The notes under the pieces: model-generated
What the model was told of the DNA's origin: nothing
The model's database searches: none
What the model saw: only the letters and a program-made list of their open reading frames with translations
DNA from: a virus
Direction: 5' to 3' (one strand)
Virus record (IMG/VR): IMGVR_UViG_3300031857_000082
Span: 1 to 64,000 of that record
Length of the DNA: 64,000 nt
Shown here: positions 51,284 to 60,037 of the stretch, one piece after another
Layout: every line of letters begins with the position of its first letter
Numbering within the stretch: position 1 is the first letter of the stretch
Translations under genes and position numbers: made by a program

Positions 51284-53788
51284 CTATCCATTTGTAGTAG
51301 TTGTAGAAGCACCTGAATTATCTTGATATGCTGTTGTCGCAGCAGTACCAACAAAATTTCCGAATGCTCTCATTCCACTACATGTATTTGTTATTTGAAT
51401 TCCGTATAAAGCCACATTTGCATTTTCTTTAAATCCTCTATTTGCAATAATTGATGTATTTGTTGTTGAGTCACTTATGTATATAAATCTATGGGTATTG
51501 TTTGTAGCCTGAGAAACATCTTTTATAACATTGTTAGATAACATCAAAGCAGAACTATTTGTTCTTACATCAATACCGTCATTTCCTATATTTTCTAATC
51601 TATTTGCATTTATTGTTCCATCTACTACTGTTGTAAATGCAATTCCATCTACCCCAAAATTTTTAACATGGTTGTCATTAACTGTTACCCCATCATAATT
51701 TACAACATATATTCCCATATGTCCAGATGTAGAATTTACACCTTCAACTTGATTTCCAGTTATAATAAGGTTTTTACATTGTTGAGCACTGCTAACTCTA
51801 TCAGTAGTATCAAATCCAGCACCAATACCTGCATAACAATTTTTAATTATATTGTTTGAAATTATTGTGTCATCATGTGTAACATCAAGTCTTATTGCGT
51901 ATTCTGTCATAGAGTCAAATGTATTGCCAATCATTTTTATATTTGTATGTTTTACTCCAGAGGTATAAGAATGTGATCCTATCCCTGTTGGCCATGATGT
52001 TGTGCCAGCAGTTCCTGAAGGCCCAAAATAGCAATTTTCTATTACAACATCTGTGCAAGGAGTATTGTCATAAGATCCAAACGCACCAAATACTGATGAA
52101 CTTTTTGCAAGATCAATTTGAACAGCCTCTGAAAATCCTCTACTTCCAGTATCTTTAAAACCAACAAATCTACAATTTGATATTCTTACATTTTTACTAG
52201 AGTTAATTTCAATAGCATGATATCCACCAACATTTGATACTGTTAAATCTTGAATAATAATATTTGATCCATGGCCTATACTTATACCCATTGCTGGTGT
52301 TGAAGGAAATGCTGTTCCTCTACATTCCCAAATTCCACCAATTATTTTTATATCTGTTTGTCCAGCATATCCTGAATAAGATGCTCCAGCCAATCCATTT
52401 ATAATCATGTTTGAATTATGATTTCTAAACATAACTGCTTTTTGAGATAGTAATAATGTTGTTCCTGTATAAATTTCTAATCTACTTCCTAGGTTATAAG
52501 TACCAGTAGGAATATATACAGTTCCACCTCCAGCATCTCTTGCAGCATTTAGTGCATTTTGAATTTTTGTTGCAGAGTCGCCTTCTCCAGCAGCAACGCC
52601 ATAATCTCTTACTACATCGTAAAAATTACTTGCTTTTTGATTTACTGATGCTGATGAGGCACCAAGATCTTCATAGGTAACGCCGTCATTTGTAAATTGC
52701 CACTTGTCAGATCCTTCGTTCCATAAAATAGAAACGTTATTTGAAGATCCTCTTTCAACCTCTATGCCAGCATTTTCTGTGGGTGTAGCACTAGCAGAAT
52801 AATTCAAAGTAATAAAATTATCTTCTACCATTAACTCTGTAGTATTTATTTGTAAAGTATTACCTGATACATATAGTGATCCATCTATATTTAAATTTCC
52901 TATAACACTTGCTGATCCCAATACAGAAATATTTCCTGGGGTAATAATATTATTTGGTAATCCAACTGAGGCTGTATTATTAAAAACACCTACTTCTATT
53001 TCATTATCAGTTCCTATAATTGTTAAAAGTCCATTATTTGTTAATGTTATTAATCCATTGCTGTCATTATAAGAAGCACTTATTCCATTATGAGATCCAG
53101 AAAAAGAATTTGCTATTTCATCTTGAACTTGTTCTTGTGTATAGTTTATAATTTTTATCCATGCATTATTATGAGAATAATACATTGATCCTGTACCGCT
53201 CACATATGCCCACTTACCAGTATTAGATGAGGCTGATGGTAGTGCACCTTCGTTAGCATATGTTGTTATGCTGACGTTACTATAATCAATTCCAGTTACA
53301 GCAATGCTTAGAGCATTTCCAGCATCGTTATAAACCACTGATGCACCTGTGTGAGTTCCTGCAGCAAATAATGCTGCAACTGTATCTTGAACTTCTTCTG
53401 TAGTTAAAACATTGTCTGATGAAAATAAAAGTCTGTTATTAGCGTCATCATAAGTTACTGTAAAGCCTGTATGATATGCATGGTTAAATAATGGCACTGC
53501 TGCGTCTTGTACTTGCTCTGTAGATATTGGAACAGTATCTCCAGCAGGACCTTGTGGCCCAGTAGAACCAGTTTGTCCTTGAGGTATTACAAAATTTAAT
53601 ATTGCATTTGTTAATGATCCAGCATTATAAACAGATGCTGATGTTCCAAAAGGAACAGTTGCAACAGTTCCAACTTGAACTGTTCCTGCATTTCCTTGTG
53701 CACCAATATCAACAGATAAATCTATTACATCTGGTGGACCAAATATTGTTAAGTTATCATCATCGTAGATTACGTCTACTACAGCCAT
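51284..53788 (-). CDS. Tailspike/fibre with collagen-like and beta-helix domains, 834 aa
   Basis: Residues ~40-75 include a short collagen-like run (GSTGPQGPAGD). Three related segments follow (about 80-250), each E-x-V-Q-D, a helix, a H-T/N-G turn and a V-x-YND strand, likely a trimeric shaft. A beta connector (about 270-370) leads to a right-handed beta-helix of the pectate-lyase-3 type starting near 395 (FYDVVRDYGVAAGEGDS, then GGGTVYIPTGTY) and running to about 790 with regular I-x-N turns. Such spikes bind and often cleave capsular or wall polysaccharide. Confidence 0.85.
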   Translation of the reverse strand: MAVVDVIYDDDNLTIFGPPDVIDLSVDIGAQGNAGTVQVGTVATVPFGTSASVYNAGSLTNAILNFVIPQGQTGSTGPQGPAGDTVPISTEQVQDAAVPLFNHAYHTGFTVTYDDANNRLLFSSDNVLTTEEVQDTVAALFAAGTHTGASVVYNDAGNALSIAVTGIDYSNVSITTYANEGALPSASSNTGKWAYVSGTGSMYYSHNNAWIKIINYTQEQVQDEIANSFSGSHNGISASYNDSNGLITLTNNGLLTIIGTDNEIEVGVFNNTASVGLPNNIITPGNISVLGSASVIGNLNIDGSLYVSGNTLQINTTELMVEDNFITLNYSASATPTENAGIEVERGSSNNVSILWNEGSDKWQFTNDGVTYEDLGASSASVNQKASNFYDVVRDYGVAAGEGDSATKIQNALNAARDAGGGTVYIPTGTYNLGSRLEIYTGTTLLLSQKAVMFRNHNSNMIINGLAGASYSGYAGQTDIKIIGGIWECRGTAFPSTPAMGISIGHGSNIIIQDLTVSNVGGYHAIEINSSKNVRISNCRFVGFKDTGSRGFSEAVQIDLAKSSSVFGAFGSYDNTPCTDVVIENCYFGPSGTAGTTSWPTGIGSHSYTSGVKHTNIKMIGNTFDSMTEYAIRLDVTHDDTIISNNIIKNCYAGIGAGFDTTDRVSSAQQCKNLIITGNQVEGVNSTSGHMGIYVVNYDGVTVNDNHVKNFGVDGIAFTTVVDGTINANRLENIGNDGIDVRTNSSALMLSNNVIKDVSQATNNTHRFIYISDSTTNTSIIANRGFKENANVALYGIQITNTCSGMRAFGNFVGTAATTAYQDNSGASTTTTNG

Positions 53789-54150
53789 TAGACCCTACCA
53801 GTGATGTCATCTGTTACTGATAGATTTCCAGTTAGCAGAGTATAAATAGATGAGGCACCGCCACCTAGATTCTTTCTAATTTCTACGTCATAAACATATG
53901 TTCCTGATGCTGCTAGTGCACCACCAGTTGTAGGATCAATTGCTACAGCAATAGTTCCAGCGTTTGAATCAACAGTAACTGCTTTTTCTGCAATTTTTGT
54001 TCCTGTTATTCCACGTGCTGTTGATACTGTAAATAGTCCTGAAAAGTTTGTTAAATCAAAGGCTACGCCATTTGCATTTTTTGGGCTAATTAAAAATTCG
54101 TATGAATCCCCACGGTAGTAGGTTATATTATATGTTGATGGAAATGCCAT
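53788..54150 (-). CDS. Beta-sandwich fibre-base protein (BppU-like), 120 aa
   Basis: Strand-rich protein with YNITYYRGDSYEF at the start, a TNFSGLFTVSTA middle and YVYDVEIRK near the end. This resembles the N-terminal domain of upper baseplate or fibre-attachment proteins (BppU-like). It precedes the tailspike gene with a one-base overlap and likely anchors that spike to the tail. An extended -10 element and AAAGGGTGA precede its ATG. Confidence 0.7.
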   Translation of the reverse strand: MAFPSTYNITYYRGDSYEFLISPKNANGVAFDLTNFSGLFTVSTARGITGTKIAEKAVTVDSNAGTIAVAIDPTTGGALAASGTYVYDVEIRKNLGGGASSIYTLLTGNLSVTDDITGRV

Positions 54151-54167
54151 TATTGATCACCCTTTTT

Positions 54168-54176
54168 ATTATATCA
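54168..54176 (-). promoter_or_regulatory. Extended -10 promoter before the BppU-like gene
   Basis: Minus strand TGA-TATAAT in the 26-base gap. No -35 match. The transcript would begin close to the AAAGGG site. Confidence 0.5.
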
Positions 54177-54455
54177 CTAAGGAGTTATTTCTACCCCTGA
54201 AAAATGGAAAGCACAAGATGTTCCAGTAAAACTTACTTGTTGATTTGCTGGGACTACTTGTTTTAAATCTAGAATTACTGTATCATTTGCTGGAATAACA
54301 GTTGAGGTAGTTACAGAAACTCCATTTATTGATATTGAATAAGTTTGTTGAGAAGCACTAGTATTTGATATTACAATGCTATTAATAAGAATTTTGTTAG
54401 TAGGAGTAAAGTTTCCTGCAGTACTTCTATAAAATACTTGTAAATCAGTTGCCAT
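54177..54455 (-). CDS. Small beta protein, distant relative of the 110-aa cassette proteins
   Basis: 92 residues. NKILINSIVISNTSASQQTYSISI and a VSFTGTSCAFHFSGVEIT ending parallel the plan of the 110-aa cassette proteins (T-T-L-Y-T-V-P, then I-x-V-C-N-T, then a final A-F-x-x-E-V strand). It follows the fifth complete adhesin-like gene, so it may be the counterpart of that cassette. A small beta-sandwich on the tail fibre is likely; its chemistry is unknown. Confidence 0.65.
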   Translation of the reverse strand: MATDLQVFYRSTAGNFTPTNKILINSIVISNTSASQQTYSISINGVSVTTSTVIPANDTVILDLKQVVPANQQVSFTGTSCAFHFSGVEITP

Positions 54456-54470
54456 TGTTCACCTCTATTG

Positions 54471-54479
54471 ATTATAGCA
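54471..54479 (-). promoter_or_regulatory. Extended -10 promoter before the 92-aa gene
   Basis: Minus strand TGC-TATAAT in the gap after the glycine-rich gene, about 15 bases before the ATG at 54455. AGAGGTG lies between. No -35 match. Confidence 0.5.
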
Positions 54480-54481
54480 TT

Positions 54482-55351
54482 TTAGATATAATAACGAATT
54501 ACACATAATCCACTACCGCCCGATCCGCCACTGCCTGTAGGAACTCCTCCACCGCCACCACCACCAGTGTTTGCAGTTCCATTACTTCCAGATCCTCCAG
54601 CACCAGAGCCACCACTTGTTCCACCACCACCTGCTCCACCGCCACCAATTGCTCTTCCTAATAATGTAACTCCTGCTGCACCAGTTCCTTGTGTTCCTGC
54701 TGCAATAATACTTCCTCCACCACCTGCTGTAGCATTAACATCTCCAGGTGATCCACCACCATTAAAACCTATTCCTAATTCCATTGTTCCTTGATTATTT
54801 CCTTGATAGTTTTGTGTTGGATTTGCGTCACTTCTAGAAGATCCAGACCCTCCACCACTTGCAACCTTATGTCCATATCCACCACATGGATGTCCACCTC
54901 CACCTCCACCTACTACTACATATCCATGATTTGAAAAGTTAGCACTTCCTGTTGCTTTAAAAGATGAAGTATTTCCAGATCTACCCCAAAGTTCAGGATT
55001 GCAATCTCCACCATATCCATTACCACTACCACCACTTCCTATTGCTATTGTCCAACTAGAACTATATCCAACATAAACCCAACCATAAAAAATTTGTGCA
55101 CCACCACCTCCACCACCCTTTCTATTACCACTACCAGATGAACTACCACCTCCACCGCCTCCGCCAGCAACTAATAATAACTCTACAAAGTCAACACCGT
55201 TAGGTCTTGTCCATGAATTAGATCCAGTGAATGCTTGTTCAACAAATTGTTTTCCAGCATTAGCATTACGATAGGCTACGGCATCAAAACCAGGGGTAGT
55301 AGAATAATCTTTACCATAAATATTACTTGTAGTTGCTCTATATACAGCCAT
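54482..55351 (-). CDS. Glycine-rich adhesin-like protein 6, 289 aa
   Basis: Residues ~1-55 hold an attachment segment with FTGSNSWTRPNGVDF, followed by a poly-Gly domain from about 60 to the end, with many G4-G7 runs, and a closing CVIRYYI strand. The pattern FT...W-x-x-P...LLVAGGGGGGG, VTIAIGSGG, GGGG...CVIRY matches the Gly_rich_2 type of phage adhesins. A protein of this class in T4-like phages (S16 gp38) folds as stacked polyglycine helices with variable receptor loops. No ribosome-binding site precedes the ATG; TATAAT ends six bases before it. Confidence 0.75.
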   Translation of the reverse strand: MAVYRATTSNIYGKDYSTTPGFDAVAYRNANAGKQFVEQAFTGSNSWTRPNGVDFVELLLVAGGGGGGGSSSGSGNRKGGGGGGAQIFYGWVYVGYSSSWTIAIGSGGSGNGYGGDCNPELWGRSGNTSSFKATGSANFSNHGYVVVGGGGGGHPCGGYGHKVASGGGSGSSRSDANPTQNYQGNNQGTMELGIGFNGGGSPGDVNATAGGGGSIIAAGTQGTGAAGVTLLGRAIGGGGAGGGGTSGGSGAGGSGSNGTANTGGGGGGGVPTGSGGSGGSGLCVIRYYI

Positions 55352-55357
55352 AGTTTA

Positions 55358-55363
55358 ATTATA
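55358..55363 (-). promoter_or_regulatory. -10 promoter, leaderless configuration, for adhesin 6
   Basis: Minus strand TATAAT, six bases before the ATG at 55351, behind a terminator hairpin. No TG extension, no -35 and no Shine-Dalgarno. Confidence 0.5.
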
Positions 55364-55370
55364 CTTCATT

Positions 55371-55404
55371 AAGAAATGGGGGATATTAATTTTTATACCC
55401 CCCA
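55371..55404 (-). terminator. Terminator after the 121-aa gene
   Basis: Minus strand 10-bp stem (six G-C/T-A pairs TGGGGG with CCCCCA, one G-U and TAT/ATA), eight-base loop, then TTTCTT. Located nine bases after the stop. Confidence 0.7.
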
Positions 55405-55412
55405 ATTTTGAA

Positions 55413-55778
55413 TTATTCGGAAACTACTAGTTCCCATTCACCTTTGTTGTCATTCCAAATGTAGCGATCTTCGCCCTCTGGATATGCAACTGGTGCTTCC
55501 CATTGACAGGTATCTTCATTTAATACCCATTTACTATAAGGTTTTGGTGGAATAAAAGCATCTCTGCCTTCATCATATGTGTAACCAATTCCTGCATAGT
55601 TTTTACGAATATTTCCGTTATAAGATGTTTGTTTCCAAGTACCGCCTAGAAGAGTGTTGCAGAATGCAGCACCAACTGCTTCTGATTCATTACCTTCGGC
55701 ATCTTTGCAATCGTTGTTGTCAACAACAATTACTCTTTGAACAATTCCATCTGCATTTATCTCTGCAAAATGTGCCAT
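55413..55778 (-). CDS. Conserved virion-associated protein of aquatic phages, 121 aa
   Basis: The protein opens MAHFAEI and contains VIVVDNNDC, GAAFCNTLLGGTWKQTSYNG, RKNYAGIGYTYDEGRDAFI and WVLNEDTCQWEAP. I recognise this as a small protein widespread in marine and freshwater phages (including cyanophages), usually beside tail-fibre genes. It is Trp- and Tyr-rich and soluble; the biochemical role is not established. It has its own terminator and GGAGG ribosome-binding site, suggesting high expression as a structural protein. Confidence 0.8.
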   Translation of the reverse strand: MAHFAEINADGIVQRVIVVDNNDCKDAEGNESEAVGAAFCNTLLGGTWKQTSYNGNIRKNYAGIGYTYDEGRDAFIPPKPYSKWVLNEDTCQWEAPVAYPEGEDRYIWNDNKGEWELVVSE

Positions 55779-55797
55779 ATTTATTACCTCCTTTTAT

Positions 55798-55803
55798 ATT
55801 ATA
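55798..55803 (-). promoter_or_regulatory. -10 element before the 121-aa gene
   Basis: Minus strand TATAAT (preceded by GGA, not TG) in the 27-base gap, with AAAGGAGG between it and the ATG at 55778. Only the -10 is convincing. Confidence 0.4.
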
Positions 55804-55805
55804 TC

Positions 55806-56651
55806 CTATGCAATTCTATATCTTAAAATTACTATTCCACTACCGCCATTGCCTCCAGGAGCACCACCGTTTTGTCCAGATCCTCCACCGCCACCACCAG
55901 TATTTGTTTGACCAGCACCTCCAGCAGTTGTTGTAGCACCAGTTGCACCATTTCCTCCACCACCAGTTCCTCCAGCAGCACCAGTTGGACCGCCACCTCC
56001 ACCTCCACCTGCATATCTTGTAGATGTTCCAGATATTGATGATAAAAATCCAATTCCACCAGTTCCACCAACACTTCCTGTAGAAGCAGTTCCTACTGCA
56101 CCTCCACCACCACCTCCAGCACCAGAAATTATACTTGTAGTATTGTTAGAGCCTCCAGCAAAACCTTGTCCTGATATTCCAGCACCTCCAGTTTGAACTG
56201 CTCCACTATTTGGTCCACCAGCACCTCCACCAGATCCACCAAGTCTTCCAGATTTAGTTAATCCACCTCCACCTCCACCACCAGTTGTACTAATTCCAAA
56301 AGCAGATGAAGAAACACCGTCTGCACCAGTAACACCACCAGATAAACCTACAGCACCTCCACCAATTACAACTGAGTTAGATGATGATCCAGAAAGTGAT
56401 GTATTTCCAGAGATAACTCCACCACCTCCACCGCCACCACCTTGATCTGATCCTCCAGCACCCCCACCTGCAACAATTAAATATTCAACAGTTCCAGTTC
56501 CAGAGGTAGTAGAAAAAGTTCCAGATGATGTAAATGTATGGCATCTATATGTAATTCCACTTTCAACATAATCATTAACTGAGTTTCCTCCAACTCCAAC
56601 TAAAAATTGACTTGGATTTTTATTAATACTATTTAATGAACTAATTGGCAT
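55806..56651 (-). CDS. Glycine-rich adhesin-like protein 5, 281 aa
   Basis: A ~35-residue N-terminal segment starting MPISSLNSINKNPSQFLVG is followed by a YRCHTFTSSGTF strand, then from about 60 a poly-Gly domain with G5-G8 runs separated by short Ser/Thr/Asn loops, ending GGSGIVILRYRIA. This is the third gene of a cassette: short stem protein, 110-aa beta protein, adhesin. It starts one base inside the stop of the 110-aa gene. Likely receptor-binding tip; loops between Gly runs are the variable parts. Confidence 0.75.
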   Translation of the reverse strand: MPISSLNSINKNPSQFLVGVGGNSVNDYVESGITYRCHTFTSSGTFSTTSGTGTVEYLIVAGGGAGGSDQGGGGGGGGVISGNTSLSGSSSNSVVIGGGAVGLSGGVTGADGVSSSAFGISTTGGGGGGGLTKSGRLGGSGGGAGGPNSGAVQTGGAGISGQGFAGGSNNTTSIISGAGGGGGGAVGTASTGSVGGTGGIGFLSSISGTSTRYAGGGGGGGPTGAAGGTGGGGNGATGATTTAGGAGQTNTGGGGGGSGQNGGAPGGNGGSGIVILRYRIA

Positions 56652-56983
56652 TATGCTGTTACCTCCGCATATGATAAATTAAAACTTACACTACCGCTTG
56701 AAGACCATACCGACAAAACATCGGAGGCATCCATGGTTATTCCATGTCCAAATTCTACTGTGTCATTTGCAGTAATCATTAAACCAAAGAATAAGTAATG
56801 TTGGTCAGCAATTGATGCACCATCTGGCCTTACTGCTACACGAATTGATGCAGATGTTGCACCTAAATTACATGCATGAATATTTGAAATTACAGCCTGA
56901 GTATCAGCAGGAACTGTATATAAAGTTGAAAGTGTTTGTGCAGCAGGTTCTAACTGTGCAGGTGACTTATAAGTTGTTGCCAT
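56651..56983 (-). CDS. Cassette beta protein, copy 4 (110 aa)
   Basis: MATTYKSPAQLEPAAQTLST, then LYTVPADTQAVI, NIHACNLG and a C-terminal VLSVWSSSGSVSFNLSYAEV. This is a clear paralogue of the genes at 58166, 60037 and 61571: same length and same order of strands, with conserved T-L-Y-T-V-P, S-x-I, C-N and V-x-F-G/T-x-G-I/M. Predicted small beta-sandwich that probably links the short stem protein to the adhesin. Both ends overlap neighbours as TAATG. Confidence 0.75.
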   Translation of the reverse strand: MATTYKSPAQLEPAAQTLSTLYTVPADTQAVISNIHACNLGATSASIRVAVRPDGASIADQHYLFFGLMITANDTVEFGHGITMDASDVLSVWSSSGSVSFNLSYAEVTA

Positions 56984-57204
56984 TATTTAAACGCTCCAAA
57001 GAAAGAATTAAATCCACCTTCTGCAGTAGATCCTACGTCTATCCATTCATTACCATTATAAGCCTTTAATAAATGTGTATTTGCATTTGTTGTATCTACC
57101 CAAAGTTGTCCAGTAGTTGGACTTGAGGGTGCAGAAGTACCATAATGAATATCTTTTTCAAAATTAGTTAATGCTTTATCTGCTAGATCTCTGGCTTTAC
57201 TCAT
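56983..57204 (-). CDS. Short fibre-stem protein of cassette 4 (73 aa)
   Basis: MSKARDLADKALTNFEKDI is an N-terminal helix seen in many phage fibre proteins, followed by the shared block SPTTGQLWVDTTNANTHLLKAYNGNEWIDV and a Gly-containing end. The block recurs in the proteins at 58499, 60372 and 61904. It appears to be a minimal version of the longer stem proteins, having lost the middle repeat domain. Overlaps the previous adhesin by four bases. Confidence 0.7.
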   Translation of the reverse strand: MSKARDLADKALTNFEKDIHYGTSAPSSPTTGQLWVDTTNANTHLLKAYNGNEWIDVGSTAEGGFNSFFGAFK

Positions 57205-58166
57205 ATTAGATACCTAATTATTACTATTCCACTACCGCCATTTCCTCCACCACCTGTTGAAATTGCCATTCCACCGCCACCGCCACCAGTATTTTCTGTT
57301 CCATTTATTGCTGTAACATAATTTCCACTAACATAACCACCAGCACCTCCACCACCTAATCCACCAGAACTTCTTGTTGCACCACCATTTTGTTGTCCAC
57401 CTCCTCCACCTCCTGCATAAAATACTGATGTTCCACTTATTGATGATTGAAGTCCAACCCCTCCATTTCCAGGATTTCCACTAGTTGCAGTAACTCCAAT
57501 AGCACCAGCACCTCCACCACCTCCTGCAACATATGCATACGTATTATATGGAAAACCATTACCACCAATATTTCCTTGACCAGCAGTTGCTGATCCTCCT
57601 TGTCCAGCGGTTGTGGAAGATGTACCTCCTCCACCACCAGATCCTCCAGAAGTTCCATTTAAATATGTGTTTCCAGTACCAGTATATGCACCACCTGTGC
57701 CTCCGCCAATTGCAGTTAATGAATTAAATGAAGAATTTGTGCCGTTAGTTCCAATTGTAGATGTTCCTCCTGGTGCTGTATTTCCTCCAGCACCGACAAC
57801 AATTGAATATGTTCCAGGATTAATAATAGTACTTCCTTGAATTAAACCTCCTGCTCCACCGCCTCCAGCACCTCCACCTCCACCGCCACCTGCAACAATT
57901 AAATAATCAATACTGGTTTGTCTATTTACAATAAAAGTTCCACCACTTAAAAAAGTATGAATTTTATATCCACCAACCGTAGTTATGTTTCCACCAGTTG
58001 CTTTATTAATTAAAGAAGTTTGAAACAATTCAGAATATGATTTTCCTTGTGATAATTGTGTGGAAAAATCTGATGTTGTTAGTCCACTATTTATTAAAGA
58101 TTGAATCTGTCCATATGTTAATCTATTTGTATTATTATTTGAAGCATTACTACTATTAATTGCCAT
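57201..58166 (-). CDS. Glycine-rich adhesin-like protein 4, 321 aa
   Basis: N-terminal helix-rich region (about 1-65: RLTYGQIQSLINSGLTTSDF, with YSELF) followed by KIHTFLSGGTFIVN and, from about 88, a poly-Gly domain with repeated GGGGG...NGG...GGGGG units and a GGSGIVIIRYLI ending. The extra helical segment is shared in plan, not in detail, with the adhesins at 59078 and 60584. Last gene of the third cassette. Confidence 0.75.
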   Translation of the reverse strand: MAINSSNASNNNTNRLTYGQIQSLINSGLTTSDFSTQLSQGKSYSELFQTSLINKATGGNITTVGGYKIHTFLSGGTFIVNRQTSIDYLIVAGGGGGGGAGGGGAGGLIQGSTIINPGTYSIVVGAGGNTAPGGTSTIGTNGTNSSFNSLTAIGGGTGGAYTGTGNTYLNGTSGGSGGGGGTSSTTAGQGGSATAGQGNIGGNGFPYNTYAYVAGGGGGAGAIGVTATSGNPGNGGVGLQSSISGTSVFYAGGGGGGQQNGGATRSSGGLGGGGAGGYVSGNYVTAINGTENTGGGGGGMAISTGGGGNGGSGIVIIRYLI

Positions 58167-58498
58167 TATGCAATCTCCATTTTAAAAGCATTAAATGCTA
58201 CCGAAGCAGTACTTGCAAATACGGACAATACGTCCTGTGCTCCCATCGTTATACCTTGGGTAAATGCTACAGTTTCATTACCTGCAATAGTTGCATTAAA
58301 AACAATATAATTAGCATTTGTAATTGAGACACCATTTGGCACTACCGCAATTCTGTAGGTTGCATCTGTAGATGCTGTATTGCAAACATTAATTGTTGAA
58401 ACAACAGCCTGTGTAGAAACAGGAACTGTATAAAGCGTTGTAAGGGTGTTTGCCGCTGGCAAAACATAAGAAGGTGATTTAATTGTTTCTGTAGCCAT
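58166..58498 (-). CDS. Cassette beta protein, copy 3 (110 aa)
   Basis: Paralogue of the other three 110-aa proteins, closest by eye to the copy at 60037 (both start MATET-K-P and share PAANTLT-LYTVP, NVCNT and a KMEI/V ending). Beta-rich, no charged catalytic cluster. Located between the stem gene and adhesin 4 with tight junctions on both sides. Presumed adaptor or decoration. Confidence 0.75.
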   Translation of the reverse strand: MATETIKSPSYVLPAANTLTTLYTVPVSTQAVVSTINVCNTASTDATYRIAVVPNGVSITNANYIVFNATIAGNETVAFTQGITMGAQDVLSVFASTASVAFNAFKMEIA

Positions 58499-59074
58499 TT
58501 AAGCCCCCATAAGCAAGAAGTGAGTCTTTAATCCCCCACCACCGCCTGCACCTGACATTATAATCCACTCATTACCATTATACACTTTTAATATTGGAGT
58601 GGCTGGTTCTGTAGTATCAACCCATAACTGTCCTAGTAAAGGAGAAGTCGGGGTAGTTGAAGAATATACAATATCTCTTTCAAAATTTGCACTAGCACTA
58701 GTAGATAAATATTTTGCATCACTTTGTTCTTGAGTATATACATTTGCAATAGAAAGAGATTTTAAAGAAATAATTTCAATTACACTACCCGCCCCAATTG
58801 AGGCAAGTCCTGTAATGCTTGTGCCATTTGAGGCGGTATAGTCAGAATTTCTAACCAATAAAATTCCATTTAAAAATACTTGTTCATATCCTGGAGAATA
58901 AGAAAGATTAAGACCATTATCATCATATCCAAATAATGTTGTTTCTCCACCTGTGGCAATTTTTTGCCATCTTGTGGAATTAATAAGATTATTTTGTGCG
59001 TTTAAAGGAAGCCAATTTGTACCATTCCATGCATACATTGCTTTTCCTGTATTTAGTATTGATGCTGATGCCAT
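58499..59074 (-). CDS. Fibre-stem protein of cassette 3 (191 aa)
   Basis: Starts MASASILNTGKAMYAWNGTNW, a short Trp motif, then a domain SYSPGYEQVFLNGILLVRNS with DYTASNGTSITGL (about 55-100), common in aquatic phage fibres. VYTQEQSDAKYLSTSASANF, a stem helix, follows, and then the shared LGQLWVDTTEPATPILKVYNGNEW block. The 271-aa protein at 61904 has the same middle domains, so the short stems of cassettes 2 and 4 look like deletions of this form. Confidence 0.75.
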   Translation of the reverse strand: MASASILNTGKAMYAWNGTNWLPLNAQNNLINSTRWQKIATGGETTLFGYDDNGLNLSYSPGYEQVFLNGILLVRNSDYTASNGTSITGLASIGAGSVIEIISLKSLSIANVYTQEQSDAKYLSTSASANFERDIVYSSTTPTSPLLGQLWVDTTEPATPILKVYNGNEWIIMSGAGGGGGLKTHFLLMGA

Positions 59075-59077
59075 TTA

Positions 59078-60037
59078 TTATGCTCCAAAGACTGATGGTA
59101 TGTTTAAAGCAAATCTAATCATGACTATTCCAGTTCCACCATTGCCACCATTACCTCCACCACCACCGCCTGTATTGGAAACACCATTTGTTCCACCTTG
59201 ACTATTGCCTCCATATCCACTTCCTCCACCACCAAATCCTCCTACTCCAGGTGCACCACTATCATCTGCTCCACCACCACCTCCTGCATAATACGTTGTT
59301 GATCCAGATAAAGAAGATTGTAGTCCATTTCCACCATTTCTTCCAGAACCTCTTCCTGGGTTTAATGATTGTGCTGCTCCTGCTTGACCAGCACCTCCAC
59401 CACCTCCACCACCTCCAGCGTTGCTTTGGCCACGACCTCCAGCATTTCCTTGTCCAGATGTTCCAGGTGCTGCGTAAGTAGAGTCTGCGTAAGCAGTTCC
59501 TCCACCAGATCCACCACTTAATCCATAATCATTATTGTCTGTACCTCCACCTCCACCACCAATTGCTGTTAAAGATAAAAGTACTGAGTCTCCTCCGTTT
59601 GATCCCCTACTTCCAGTTGCCCCACCTGCTCCACCAGCACCAACTGTAACCGTAGTTGTTCCACTTGGAATTGTTAATGATTGTGCTATAAATCCACCAG
59701 CACCGCCACCGCCACCATAATTATTGCCACCACCACCTCCACCGCCTGCAACAACTAATACTTCAGAAATACAGCCTGCAAGTGGTCCTGGATTATAAGA
59801 TGATGTAGATGTAAATGTTTTTAATGCATAATATGTTCCACCAGTTTGATAACTTGTATATCCATTTGTATTTAAATAATTTAAAAATCTTGCAGTACTT
59901 CTAATTGTAGAAATACTACTTCCTATACTTTTTTCATATTCAACATAAGAAAATAAACCATTAGCAGTAACATTATTTGCTAACCCTGTTATTTCTGAAT
60001 AAGTACTTCCACTACCGCCAAGTCTTGATATACCCAT
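59078..60037 (-). CDS. Glycine-rich adhesin-like protein 3, 319 aa
   Basis: The N-terminal ~75 residues are helical with a TIRSTARFLNYLNTNGYTSYQ segment that is close to part of adhesin 2 (SRYLTYIQNAGYTTYQSGGTYYAF). The poly-Gly domain from about 93 has long Gly runs and an unusual C-terminal extension (MIRFALNIPSVFGA), again shared with adhesin 2 (VIRFAFTIPSSFA). Adhesins 2 and 3 are therefore the most closely related pair. Third gene of cassette 2. Confidence 0.75.
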   Translation of the reverse strand: MGISRLGGSGSTYSEITGLANNVTANGLFSYVEYEKSIGSSISTIRSTARFLNYLNTNGYTSYQTGGTYYALKTFTSTSSYNPGPLAGCISEVLVVAGGGGGGGNNYGGGGGAGGFIAQSLTIPSGTTTVTVGAGGAGGATGSRGSNGGDSVLLSLTAIGGGGGGTDNNDYGLSGGSGGGTAYADSTYAAPGTSGQGNAGGRGQSNAGGGGGGGGAGQAGAAQSLNPGRGSGRNGGNGLQSSLSGSTTYYAGGGGGADDSGAPGVGGFGGGGSGYGGNSQGGTNGVSNTGGGGGGNGGNGGTGIVMIRFALNIPSVFGA

